A stretch of DNA of 64,000 nt. Source: Gavia stellata. Taxonomy: Eukaryota > Chordata > Aves > Gaviiformes > Gaviidae. This document shows, in pieces, positions 12,791 through 25,300 of this stretch. The position numbers and the translations under genes are program-made. Below the pieces are notes generated by a model. That model ran no database searches and was not told the DNA's origin. It saw only the letters and a list, made by a program, of their open reading frames with translations. Where the stretch lies: the NCBI RefSeq assembly GCF_030936135.1, contig NC_082598.1, positions 10,978,687 to 11,042,686 on the forward strand. Reading direction: 5' to 3'. Each line of letters starts with the position of its first letter. Positions within the stretch are counted from its first letter, which is position 1.

Positions 12791-15700
12791 ATGTCTTTAG
12801 TGTTTTACAGAGCCTCATTTGAAATGGGTGCTAGATGAAATCTAAAATCTAATGCTAGGGACTTTATCTTGAATGCCATATGGATTGTTTCCATATCTTC
12901 ATTGTTTTTCTCGTTGTTAGGATATTTGCTCCATACACACCTGACTCTTTTCTCCCTTAATGGAAGGTTTCCTTCAGTAGGCTGGAAATAATGAGTCACA
13001 GATGAATTGATTTGAGAAGGTTAAGGAGAGCAGCTCTGTGGGCTCATCAGCCTGACCCTTGGGGTGGTGGTTTTGGCATGGTGCCTGGGGTCTTGCAGGC
13101 TGGTGGGTTCTGAGCTGCAGTGATACAAACCAAACAGCATCTCCTCCCTACAGAAGACTACATTTCTCTCATGGTAGGCATCCCCAAAGGTCTTAACAAT
13201 GTGCAATCTGGTGATACCTGAGCGTGAGAGTGGCTCTCTGGTCTTTGGCAGAGGCAGAGGGCTGCTGCGGGTGTGGACCTTTTGATGCTCTGTGTGCTGA
13301 GGAGGTGGCTGGCTGTGTGCACCGGGTCTGCCTTCGTCTCCGGTTGGGCTGTGCCTGAGGTCAGGTGTAATTCCCGTCAACTGTCTGAGCACCAGCGACT
13401 GCGGCACCGATGTACACAAGTAAGTAAAAAAGTTTACACTTACTGAAACTCCCTATGCTCTGTGCTGCTTATTTTTCTCCCAATTTTATTATCTTCACTT
13501 TGGAAGCACTGTGCATCTGGATTCTTGAAGGAGAGGCTGCGGAGTCAGGTGTGAACACATGTTGGGGGAAGGGACGGCCTCCCTGCGTGGTGCCTCTCTG
13601 CCTTTGGGGTCATTCCCAGCTTGCCCAGCACCGTGCTGATGGATGGCTCTATCTGGAACGGCGTAAAACGGGACCAGCGTAAGGGATTCAGGTGTCTCAG
13701 CAATCTTTCCCCAGGTTTGTTCCCCAGCTGTCCCTCCATGCACTCTTCTTGTGCTGCTCATGGCCAAAAGCTTCACATGGTGATACACAATAATCTGCAT
13801 CCAAGATCTTGTTCATCACCCTCATGAACTCCCAAGTGCCCAAAACCCTGTGAGGTTTATAAGAATTCAGTATCAAAACTGAATCTTCAGTTTTCTGAGT
13901 AGTTTCTTGCCAATGAGATACAATGTTTCTCAAAAAAATATGTTGCATACTTCATTTTTACTCATTCTAGGAAAAGCCTGATGAAGGCAGGCAGACGTTC
14001 TTCTGGCTATAAACAGCTGAAAGAGTCACTGATCATTTAACATAATTTACAAAAAAACGCACCTTAAATTCTGCCTTTTCTCTGTGGCCATAAGACCTGT
14101 TCAGACACCTCTCTGCTGAACCAATGCAGGCAGCATACATGTAGCAGTTAGGGGTTTTTAATGATTCATATCTGTCTGAACCCTGAAATCACTGTTCGGT
14201 TGTTATTCAGACCTTACTCAGGGGTAATTCCCATTATATGGTGGTGCTTCTCTGGCAGCTGTGCCAGCTCCTGGCTTTGACGTCTTTTCCCCTTGCTTTG
14301 TGCCAGCACCGCCCTATCTGTTGAAGTGGCTCCTGGTGTTGGTGCTTCTTCCTTTTTCTTATGTTGAGGAATCGGTTTGAGCTAAAAGCTTAGAGTTGTG
14401 ACTCCCCAGAAAGACAGTCTGCAACTCTTGCTTGTAGTTCGATGCCTATGAACTACAGCAACAGGGAGCAGACACACGGAATGCATTCTTGCTTTTCTTC
14501 TTTCTTACTTTTAGGTATGGGAAAATGCTTTCCTGCAACCTGCCTTGGTCACCACAGAAATACAGTGTTTCTGGTCCTGGGAGTGCATGGTTTTTATTCT
14601 GGAAATGGGTGGAAGAGGGTGTTTCCGCAGCTTTAAAGAAGTATCTTCCTCCTCCCTTTGCTGTCCAGTCCTTGTTCCCCTGCTCCTCTCTTTCCACAGA
14701 GCTTTTGGGAACTCCGGATGGAATAGCAGCTAATGGCTTTTTTTGCTTTCTTTGCACAATTTCAGTAGCCTGGATGGTAAGCAGATGTCTACAAGCCATT
14801 GTATAGGCATTACTAGTTTGAAGCCTCATGGCCAAAGTCAGGAATGAGGGTAGGAAGCGGAAATCTATGTTCCAGCTTTGCCAGGTGTCCCTGGGCAGAT
14901 CAGACTGTCTGTACATCCTATTTCCATGTCTGAAATGAGTGAAAATAAGACAGATCTATTCCACAAGTCTATTCTGAAGCTTTGTTTACTTCAAATCTTC
15001 AGGCAAGAAACAATGCATAGAGGCAAAGAATTTTTTTCTGCTTGTTTGCTCTTTGCTGGATTTTGGGAAGAAAATTCCAAATTGGCCTGGTTCCTGCTGT
15101 TTCAAGCCTTGCTGACAGTAGGAAAGTTTTGTCCATAAGCCTATAGATGCATAACTGTGCTAACAAGAGCTATTACTGTAACGACAGACACAGCAGTGTG
15201 CTAGCATAGCCAGCCAAAATCCCCTCCAACATTACAAACCATCATGGCAAAATTGTGCTGGGGCAGCTCCACTGCACTGCTGGGCCCTACTGCCATAGTC
15301 TCGTTGGGTTAAAAAAACCCCCAAATCACATCCCTTCCATAGCTGTGCTGTGAAACTTCAAAGGGTAGAGCGCAACTTAAGCAAGGACTATGGTATTCTT
15401 TCTGTTGTTGTGGCTGTGGGGATTTTGGGTGTGAAGAGGTGCGGTCCCTGATTGACGGGACATGGCTGGCAAAAGCCTCAAGCATAGACACAGTTGTACC
15501 AGCCAAATCTGTGGATTTTGGTTGTGGGGCAAGGTGGGGCTGAAACAGGCTCAGGTGAAATCTCAGTTTTAGCAATACGCTCTGCATCCCTGTTAGAAAT
15601 GCTTCTGCAGTGCAGCTATCTCAGCCAAACACTTCCAAGCCAGAGATGGCTTTGCTCAGGTGGCTGTAGAAAGGAGCTTTTTGGTACACTAAATGTTTTG

Positions 15701-16080
15701 TTACAGTAATGTCTATTTTCTTTCTTTTTCATTTTCCCAGTCTGTTGCTGAAGGGCTGCTGTTGTAAGTCACGGCTGGGCAGGTAACCGTCTGTTAATGA
15801 GTAATTCTCCTGTCTGATATCCGCATTGATCAGGCCCATATTTTGCAATGTAATGTCATCTCCTGAGTGGGCTTGCTTGGAGCTCCTTGTTATTGCTGTA
15901 CCATGCTTTTAATTAGCTCCTGAAGGGAAAGAGATGGCAAATGTCTGGATGGTAAATAGTCTCTGATTACAAGCAACATTGGATCAGCTCCTCTGGAGGT
16001 GCTCTTAAACGCTTGCCAAGTATACCAGCGATCATCTCTGAGGGTCAGGCACTTTGTAAACTCCTCACTCCCTGCAGTTT
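12791..16080. other. intergenic DNA, nothing recognised
   Basis: No exon, RNA gene or transposon recognised. Several open frames of 60-156 codons occur but have low-complexity or random-looking translations and no splice context. Confidence 0.5.
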
Positions 16081-16126
16081 AGGGAGAGTACCTCACTACA
16101 TGGCATTCCCATCTACCCACAAAAAC

Positions 16127-16139
16127 ATTAATGATTAAC
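16127..16139 (+). promoter_or_regulatory. putative HNF1 site of the HGFAC promoter
   Basis: ATTAATGATTAAC matches the palindromic hepatocyte nuclear factor 1 consensus GTTAATNATTAAC at 12 of 13 positions. It lies about 160 bp upstream of the HGFAC start codon, where a proximal promoter would be expected, and HGFAC is a liver gene. The site is seen directly; its function is inferred. No clear TATA box is visible between it and the ATG. Confidence 0.6.
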
Positions 16140-16299
16140 AATGATAACAGCTCTGCTTGCTTACTTAGAAAACTAAAATACCCTAAAGACAAGTAAATCA
16201 GTCCCTTGCAAAAGCTTGTTGCTGAATTACCCTCCGGCTTCAGCCCAGCCCTGGAAGTTTCCCTCTGCCAGGCAAAACCTTGGCGAGAGGAGAGCAAAG

Positions 16300-16365
16300 A
16301 TGAAAGTCTGTGCTCCTTTCACTGTTGTCTTGGCTCTGACTCTGAGCAGTGACTGTGCAAGGATG
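16300..16365 (+). CDS. HGFAC: HGFAC exon 1, signal peptide
   Basis: Starts at the first ATG of the putative transcript, with A at -3. Encodes 22 residues beginning [17 protein letters not shown]: a short hydrophobic core followed by small residues, as in a secretory signal peptide with likely cleavage near Cys-Ala. Ends in phase 0 before the donor GTAAGT. The weak point is that the start exon has no conserved motif, so it rests on position, signal character and splice phase. Confidence 0.7.
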
Positions 16366-19300
16366 GTAAGTCTGATTCTTCTGTTTTGGAGTGGTGGATC
16401 ACCTAGGTGCTGGCTGGCAGGACAATGTTGCCTTGGGGTTGGATGAGTGAAGCTGCCGACCAGACTGAAAGGAAGAGCGCTTCAAATGAAAACCAAAAGG
16501 GATTTGCTAGATGAAGGCTCACAGCAATGCTGACTAAGCGGGGGGCCTGTAGGGTAGCTGGTTCCATACATATCTGCATTTAAAGAAATTGCTTGCATCC
16601 ATGCCCTGCTAGGGAGGAAGAATGGGAAGGGAGGAAGGACCACAAAAATCAAAATACTTTGAAAACGCATCTCAGAAATCTGTTGACACAAGCAAGTACC
16701 TGCAGTAGCATGGAAAGAGAGTGCAACCCCACCAGACTTTACTGCTACCTGGTAACTGAACGTGCCAGCTTAGGTAACCATCTCCTTCTTTTCAAACCTC
16801 TCCCTGTTTTCATGCCATACCCTTCAGTGTTTTCATCGTGCGCTTTGTGTCTTTTTTTTGGGTATGTCTGCAAGGCAGCTGCAGCACCGCTGAGCGTGGC
16901 TGTGCCGGTTTGACTTTGCTAGTTTGCTTAAACCCCACCATGGCCTGGCATCCACCATGGACTGGCAGCGCAGCTAATAGTCCCAGTTGTGTGGCTTTAT
17001 GATTAGCCTTATTTCACTAGCTAGTTTACAACTAGCTGAGATATACTTGAATGATGCTATAATCCTAACGATCCCAGCAAAGTACAGAAGTATCTCCTTC
17101 GACATTGCATGTGGGAGCAGAAAGGAATTTTCCTGGTGCCCAGGAAAAGATCAGCCCTGGCTGAAGCCTTTGGAGACTGCTCAGTGCTGGCAGAGTCAGT
17201 GTAGAGTGCAAGAACTGTTCCTTCCTCAGAACTGTTCAAGCCCTCCCTATATATCTTAGCAACAGCTTTGTCTTATCCCTTACTTGTCATGATGTCCCCT
17301 ATCCAGTTCTGCGTTCATGATGTGCTGCTTTCTTGAGTGCTTTTGTGATATTTTTATTTTGCTATAGTTCAGCTGTCAGCACCTTTGGCGGCAGCAGCAC
17401 TTGATGTGTATTACCATTTTTTATTATTTCCTGTGGCTTAAAATCAGCTCAGCGTAGTGCTCTTCGCTCGCTGATAGGCGAACCCAAATAAAGTAGAGGT
17501 TGCTTTTTTTAACTAATGCCCTGGGGGATACAGCTAAATGGCAGGAAAAGTCAAATGCTGGAATATTATCTGTAACTGTGAACAGGCCCCAGAATGTATG
17601 TATGCTTCCTGCCGAGAGAAATAGGAGATGTGTCCCTTGGCGATAGAAAGATATAATGGAACAGAGCTTTGGCTTTTTTTGTGCTGTGCTGGGTTTTCCT
17701 GGTTTAACAGAGACCTTTCATGAACAGTGTTTATCTACCCTCTTTCACCAGACTGTGCCCCAGCAGAAATCACACGCAAATAATGAGATCTTTGCAGAAG
17801 CACTGGGAGAAACACAGTTTCAGGGCACCCTGGAAAGCACGTTTGTCTCTGTAGGATGGTTCCCAGAGTGAATATGTGTCTCCAATCCACATTCTTTTTT
17901 TCTTTTTGTAGCACTACAAATCTGAGGCAGGAAGAGGCTCAAAACATGAGTTCACTCACCTACAAGGTACAAAGTAAATTCCAATAGGTTTCATGACAGT
18001 AAGAATGATCTGCTGTCTGTATCCATGCTGTGCAAGTCAGTAGTAAGCCTGTCTTTGTTTCAACATGAATAAGGATTATGGAATGGTAATGCCAATATTA
18101 ATTTCTGTGTAGAGGGGAATTTGGGATTAGCTCAGGAATCTCAGGTGATTTTCCTTCAGGTGTGGATTAATGGGAAGGTGTTGATGGGGTTTTAGGTTGA
18201 GCTGGCGTGGCTTATATTCACTCATAACATGCTGTGGCTGTAGATGTGCAACTCCCTTTCTTTTAATCAGAGCTGCATCTGCCCTGTGACTTTAAAGTAC
18301 ATCATAAGCTCTTTGTGTGTATAGGCTCAATTTCTGCCACAGCCCTTGATCTCTCTGCAGGAGAAGGGTTTGAGCCCCATGCAATTTGCTGGGTTGCATT
18401 TGTTTTGATGGCACCTAAACAATCAGACATCCTGGCTATGCTTGGGTATTGCAGACTTCCATTTTTAAAGCTTTTGTTGTCCTGTGCTTTCGCGGTTACG
18501 AATTACATGAATTGGGCCATTAGTGGTGCCTTTATAGCTTAGAACAGTCTTTTATGTCCTTTGGGATGCAATATGTCTTCTGAATGGGGATGTGTTTTCC
18601 CAGCTCTCCTAACTGCTTATAAAGGAGGTGTCAGACGGAGAAGGTAAATACCTGAACATCTGCTTAATTAGTTCAGGCAATGAAAACCAGGCTTGAAAAA
18701 GGGGTAGCAGAGGGGCGGCAGTAGCTATTTCACATTGACAGGTAAGAGGACAGTTAGGGCAGATAGAGTGACCATAACTCCAACTGGTTAGGAAGGGTCT
18801 GGATCACAGGGAGGGGTTATTTTTTCTGTAATGCTAACAACTGGTCTCAGGAGCTCTTTGAGGGGATGAGTCTGGGCTTGTGAGAGTTAACAGATATCAC
18901 AAGGGTGTGCAGGAGCCCCAGCCATGACTGAAGGGGTAAGCTCAGGACAAGGAGCAGTCATACATACTCATGGAGAAATGGAAATGTGCTGTGCTGCCAG
19001 CTTGGTTGTATGCCCTATTTCTCTCCTACAGCAATGGTTGGCTTCCCATTCACACTCCTGGCTCTCTAAACTGATTGCTTTTAGTTTAATGGTTAAATAA
19101 GCTCTGACAGTTTTTCATTGTCTTTATCTTCAGACTCTCTTGTTCTGAAAACTAGTATCGAAGGATTTTTTTCTGCTAGACTCCCACTAGCCTTCCCCAG
19201 ACTCCCACTACCCTTCCTTAGACTGCCATCGCTGACGTGGTGAACATAAAACTTGCCCTTTTTAGACACTGGTCCCATCAATTTCTCCCCACTTGTAAGG

Positions 19301-22300
19301 AATCTGCTTATCCCAAAGGGAAGGTGGTATGATCAAAATTATCTGCCTTCTCCCAACCATTAAAACCTTTCTCCTGACTATTTCTGTTTCAGTTTGTACT
19401 GTCTGGTGCCTTAAATGTTTTAAACAGATGTTACAATGTGATACGGAGCATGAAAGGGTACTGCTTCAGAAATCAATTTAATATGCTATTACGATACTAC
19501 ATAATTAGAAATGATAATTGCAATTAATGAATATAATTGGCATTTGCTGTACCAGAAATTGCAATATACTTTGAGCTGAAACGATCTTTATTCTACCTCA
19601 GAGCCCATTAATCTTTGTTGATTCGGTCATTACGTAGGATTTTAAGCCGCCTCTTAGGCACTGGAAGTTGCAGAGACACAGAGTCCAAAGTACAGCTGAA
19701 AAACTTGAAGATATCTTTCTTCATAATTTCATATAATAACATATAATATATATACCTGTGGGTTGCATTTCAGCTGCATGATGATTTTATTCTTGTATTT
19801 CAGTGTTTACAGAGGATGGAAATTTATGCAAATTTCCTTTCCGGTACGGTGGAAGGTTTTATCACTCGTGTTTATCACATCTATCTTCCCCAAAAAAATG
19901 GTAAGTTAACATTGCTCATAAATGAAGACAGCATTCAAATGAAAACGTCATCCTTTCAGTGCTTTAATCTTGTTTTCAGAATAATTAACTTGAGCTTGAT
20001 GTTGTGCCCAAGGAGGACCATGCAGTTCTCCTGCTTATAGTCCTGGCCCTCAGGTCAAGACTCGTGCGCAGGGGGGAGGGAGTCCAGGCACAGGGTCTCC
20101 AGGGCCACGGAAAGCTCAAGAACTGCAGAAATGTTTCCTTCTTGGCTTTCGTATTGGAATTGCAACTTATACGAGTGGCAAGAGCTTGTACAGAAAGGGC
20201 AGGACCGATGAAACGACCTGATAGAAACCCTCTGCTGAGGGAGAAAGGAGAGATAGAGACACCTGTAAGAGGTGACACTGGGTTAAGGAATTGTTTGATT
20301 TGTGTGGGCAATACTTGTACTGCAGCAGAGACCATCTGATATTTGAGGAAGGTTGTTTTTTTCCCCCTCATATCTCTAATTTCTATCCAGATTGGCACTA
20401 GGCCCCTTTTGGACAGTGCAGTACTAAGAGGTGAGGTATTATTCCCGCTTGTTGGGTAATGATTTATTCTACTAGTGTGTTTACGGCCAGGTCTCCTTAT
20501 TTTGGGCAAAGGTTATTCTTTCATATATGCAGAAGTTGTTAGAAGTATTCATTTTGGGGTAGGGGCAGTCAGGTGGGAACCCTACTGCAGCAAGCACTGA
20601 ATAATCAAGACTAACTTTGCAGATAAACCTATCTAATGGGCATATATTAACAGAAATCAAAAGCAACACAGTAGGGAATGTATGGGTACCAGTAATGTGA
20701 AAATATATGCACAGATGAGCTATGTGAAAGGCACATACTTGCATGTTTTCAGGGTGGAGATAATATTTTATAGAGTTTATTTTACTCACCCATGGAGGGC
20801 AGAACTCTCATTTTTAATACTGGACTGTCTAATTTTTTCATGATCTGTGTCATCTTTCTGATGGCACATCTGTTTTAAGTGTAAGTGCTGGTGTGGTGTA
20901 AACAACACAACACATAGCTTCTGACACAAATAGACGTAGAGCTTCAAGATAGGAGATCAATTCTGAATTTCCCCAACATCCATAGATACCATACAGATAA
21001 AAAAAGCCTCAAGGAAACAAGAATTTGAAAATATCTTAACTAAAGGAAGGGAACCGGAATAATTTTCCGGTTTGAACGTTCTCTTTGATGAACTATAGCC
21101 ACAAAGAGTTTGACCTTTGGACCCACTTAATTTCATGCAATGCTTAAGATGGATCTTGTTAATACATGACACTGTGTATTTGTTTTTAGCCAGTTAGGCC
21201 ACAGAAATGGAAAAAAAATGGAAACACCTGTGAATGGATGGGATCCAAGGTTAGAGCACACTTTAGATCTGACCTTGGACAACTTGCTCTTACGCTTCCA
21301 ATTTTTAAAAGGCCGTTTGCAAGCAGGGAGACGAGGAGGAGGACAGCTGGAGCTGTTTGGTTTTGACAGGCCATTTCACCTCATGGCTGACCTTCTGGCC
21401 AGTGTTTACTCTTCTTTCATAAGCTAAAAGCAACCTAACGTGTGACTTCAGGCACAGAGATGCCAGGAAAAGAGCCCTGAATAACGGTCGGGAAACCTGC
21501 TCTCCGCGTTTTTGTGTGACTTGGCACTAGCCCGTGCTGGACTGATGCTGAGTAACTGATCCCAAGGGACCTGGCAGGCAGCGGGCGAGGGCAAGGCTTG
21601 TGTCCTGCCTGCTCCTGCCTGCCTGTGAGCTGCTAGTAACAGTGGAGATGATGGGAGGCTGGATGCAACCTGCCTCTCTGGGGGCAAATGCAAGAAGACC
21701 AGACCAGGAGAGTGCTGGATTATGCACTTAATGAGTCCATGTCCTTAGGCCTCAAGTCATACGTTAAGGCAGGACTACAGGCAGAACTCTATAGTGTGAG
21801 ACAAAGCCTGCTCCAATTGGCTTTAATTTTATTGTATGTTTTCTCATACTACATATAACACAGATATTGTGTGCTAGCCCATCATATTAAGTTCAATAAA
21901 AAGTTAGTCCTCCTGCAGAAAGCATTTAAGAGCAGTGTTTATCTTAACACAAAGCTGGATATCTCATTCATGAAAGCTACTGTGTTGATTCAAAGGGCTA
22001 AATGTGGAAGGCAATAAGACATGACCTTGTCCATTTGTAACATAAAATGTTTCAACATAAATCAGGGTCCTGACTGCAGAAACCTCCCCCTTGTTTGTTA
22101 CTCTGAGAGCAACAAACAAGTTGTATCTTTATAAATATTTATTGAAAACATGGGAAAGAAGACAAAATAATTGCAGTATTCAAATAACAAACTTCTTTTA
22201 ACAGCATCCTGTATTGCAGTTCCTTTTAATTATAATCTGTTTCCACAGATAAATTCCTATTTAGAGGCCTCTTATGAGGTACTAAAGATGTCATGTAATT

Positions 22301-25300
22301 TTTTCCTTTTGTGTTGAAGAGAAAAAATTAGCTGGAACTGTTGCTAAAGTTCATTGGTACCTCCAAAAAGACGAAACAGCGTAAGGACAGGCAAAATGTG
22401 GGTGCGATGAACTCCCATGAGAGCAAATGGGGAGGGTGGTCTGAATTGCAGCCAAGCTGTGGCTGCAGGGATGCTGCCAGCGCCCTGCCCCTGTGTCCCA
22501 TGGTGGGATGGGTTCCCCTGAGATCCTGATCAAGGGGAACAGCGGGAGCAGATTTTGGCTCAGATTTTGTCTGTGACTCGGACGGTGTTGACTCATACCC
22601 TGGAGAAGCCTTATCCTGTGCTCGAGTGCTGGATGTGTGGGTCCCCATTGTGGCAGGTTGCAAGGGCGGGCTTAGGTCTATATAGGAAGGGCATGATCTT
22701 ACCATCTCCTCTGGAAACAGGAAGATTTGATACTTTGGCTACAGACTGAAACCAGTGCAAAGGAGGCTTTTTGGCCAGCTGGATTACAAACTAGAGAGTT
22801 TACGCCAGTCCTGGAAAGGAGAAGGACGTGTGGGTTGAGCCAGGAGATACCAAGCATCAGGCTCTGCATTTTTCTGGTGCTGGTGGTGGTTGCTCTGGTG
22901 TTGTTGGGTGGTCTGGCCATCTCTTGTGGCCAGGACAACACCTGAAAAGGTCTGAAGGAACCTCCAGGCCTCAAACATGGTGACAGCACCAGGTGTGATG
23001 GCAGAGTGCTTTTCTTCCACCAGGCTGGCTCTGGCCTGAGGCTTTGCTTGCTCTCCAAAATGTCCTATTATTAAGGCTCCCAGTGCTCCTGATGGGTAAA
23101 ATAGCCCACTTTCCATTTATCCTGCCTACCGGTTAGGCCTCGTCTGTGATGATACACAATTTTCTCTGTCCATTCCCATGTTTTTTACCACGCATGGGTT
23201 TAAAATGTTGTTTAAATTAATCCCTGGTAGTGGACTTTTCTGGTGCAATTACTTCAGTATCCGTGTCTTTAAGTAAGTTTTCACTTTTTTATTAACAATT
23301 TTATGTGACAGACTGATGTAAAGACATTTGTTATGTCATAAATTTAGAGAGTGGGTCCATTTACAAGTAGCACAAAGAAATAATAAGCCTGTTTGGTTGG
23401 TGTGGCTGCTGGAGGTAACATCCCATGACACCAAAATGTCATCACATTTTTGGTAAGCTTCCCAGCAAAGAAGAGATTTTAAAAAGAAAAGGAGAGAGAC
23501 TAGTGAAGTAGGTTTGAGGATGGTCTGAGCTTCTCCCAAACAGTGAGAGATACTTGGCCGAAAATACAAAAGGATGATGTGAATGTGCAAGAAGCCTGGC
23601 GCTGAGGAGGCAGCTTGGCATCGCAGGGGAGGACCAACCTCTTCGCAGTCACTGCAAGGACAGGGAAGGAAGGGACTGGCTGTGAAGACCATTGGGTGGA
23701 AGGACCAGTGGGTTGTGGAAAGTCAGCGGCAGAAGCAATGTTAAGGGCACTGATGACAAAAAACATTTAAGAGGGGAACAAATGGAGTTCTCCATTTGCT
23801 TAGAACTTGGCTGCTGTTAGACAGACTCCAGAGAATATTAATTTGCCTGTAAATTGTATTTTTCCCCCTAATGATCGGAGTTTGCTTGAATTCTTTAGGT
23901 GTATACAGGGCCTTTTCCATTCACCTCTCCCATGCTGCTCAGTGTAACGTTGCTCTGCTAAATCAAGAATTCATTCAGTCAGAAAAGTCTGGCTATTCCG
24001 TCCCCATCATGGCTGGCACAGACGAAGTGTTCAGTCAGAGATGGTTTTGCCAACAATGACACAAGCAGTGCACTGCTGAGAACCACTTTTAACTTACTCC
24101 TCACCTCATTCCACATGTGTAATAGACCATCCTTCAAAAAAGCACAATCCACTTCCAACCGAAGGAGCACAGAGAAATTTCCATCAACTCCCAGCAGAGT
24201 CACATGGGGCTTAATGCCTGTGAGAAAACAGCCTCTTTAAGAAGGTGTCAAGTTAATCTGCACTAGACTACTGAGCACCTTTCTTTTTGTGCTCCCTATA
24301 TAATTGAGGTCACCAAACTTAATATGCGTGGCCTATTCAGATGCTCCATAGGAATTAAAGCATTTTAAATACCACATAGCATCTAATTAAGAAGCGAAGT
24401 AGGGCAGTTAAAATGGCAGACATGCTCTACAATAAAATTTCAATCTAGCTTGTGACTTCCCAGGGTGGAAAAATATTTGATAACACGACTGTTCAAGATA
24501 TGATAAAACCACGCGTAATAAAAATTATCAGGCATGTTAAATAAAGCAAACTCCTATTTCTTCCAACACACTGTAGCCACATGTTTCCCTGTGTAGTGGC
24601 AGCTGATACAGCTGATATTTCTTATGCTGCATTAGAAGTGGTTGGGGAGGATGTTTTGGTGGATGGAGCACTGGGACACGACATGGACCTCCGAGGTTCA
24701 GCCTCTGTTCAGTCGCACACTCACTGTGTGGCCTGGGGGAAGCATGTAAGTCTACCTCTGCAAATGGAGAATAGGAGCTTAATAGTCCTTGGAGTGCTGT
24801 GAGCCTTGGAGATAAGAGACTGATAAGGGCAAGGAAAGTGAGCGGATAAAACAGTCGTTAAAGTTTGTCTTGGTAGGATTCCCATGGGTGGCGTGGCATG
24901 CAGGATTCAGCTCCCTGCTCTGCAAAAAGGAGAGGTTTTCTCTGTGTGTTTGGAAATCACCCCCATGTCAGTTATTTCCTCATTTCATCTGGCAAGCTAA
25001 AAAATAGAAATACTTTAAAGGAACTGAGTGCAAAATACGTTTGCCGCTGAAAGCCAGGAAAAAGTCCCTCTGTGGACAGTCTCCTGCTTCCACAGATTAT
25101 GAAAGTAACTGACAGGCATAAAAAATGGGTTGGGTCCTGTTTTGCTTGTTTTGCAGTGAATAAAGGAGACATAATTCATTCGCTTTGGTTTTGGTTTTTA
25201 TTTGTCTTTCATTTTCTAATCTTAGAAATAAAAAGGTTGGGTTTTTCTGGAGGATTCATTGGAGATCTCAGACCCTGCTTCCATATCTCATTCTTAACCT

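Noticed and set aside
12600-12800. Open frame encoding Leu-Tyr/Phe-Ile/Ser-Ile repeats
   Set aside because: Pure product of the hexanucleotide repeat.
14446-14916. 156-codon minus-strand open frame
   Set aside because: No similarity and no gene context; treated as chance.
19985-20509. 174-codon minus-strand open frame
   Set aside because: Lies within HGFAC intron 3. The translation has no domain I recognise, no splice or promoter context, and a Ser/Thr/Arg-rich random look.
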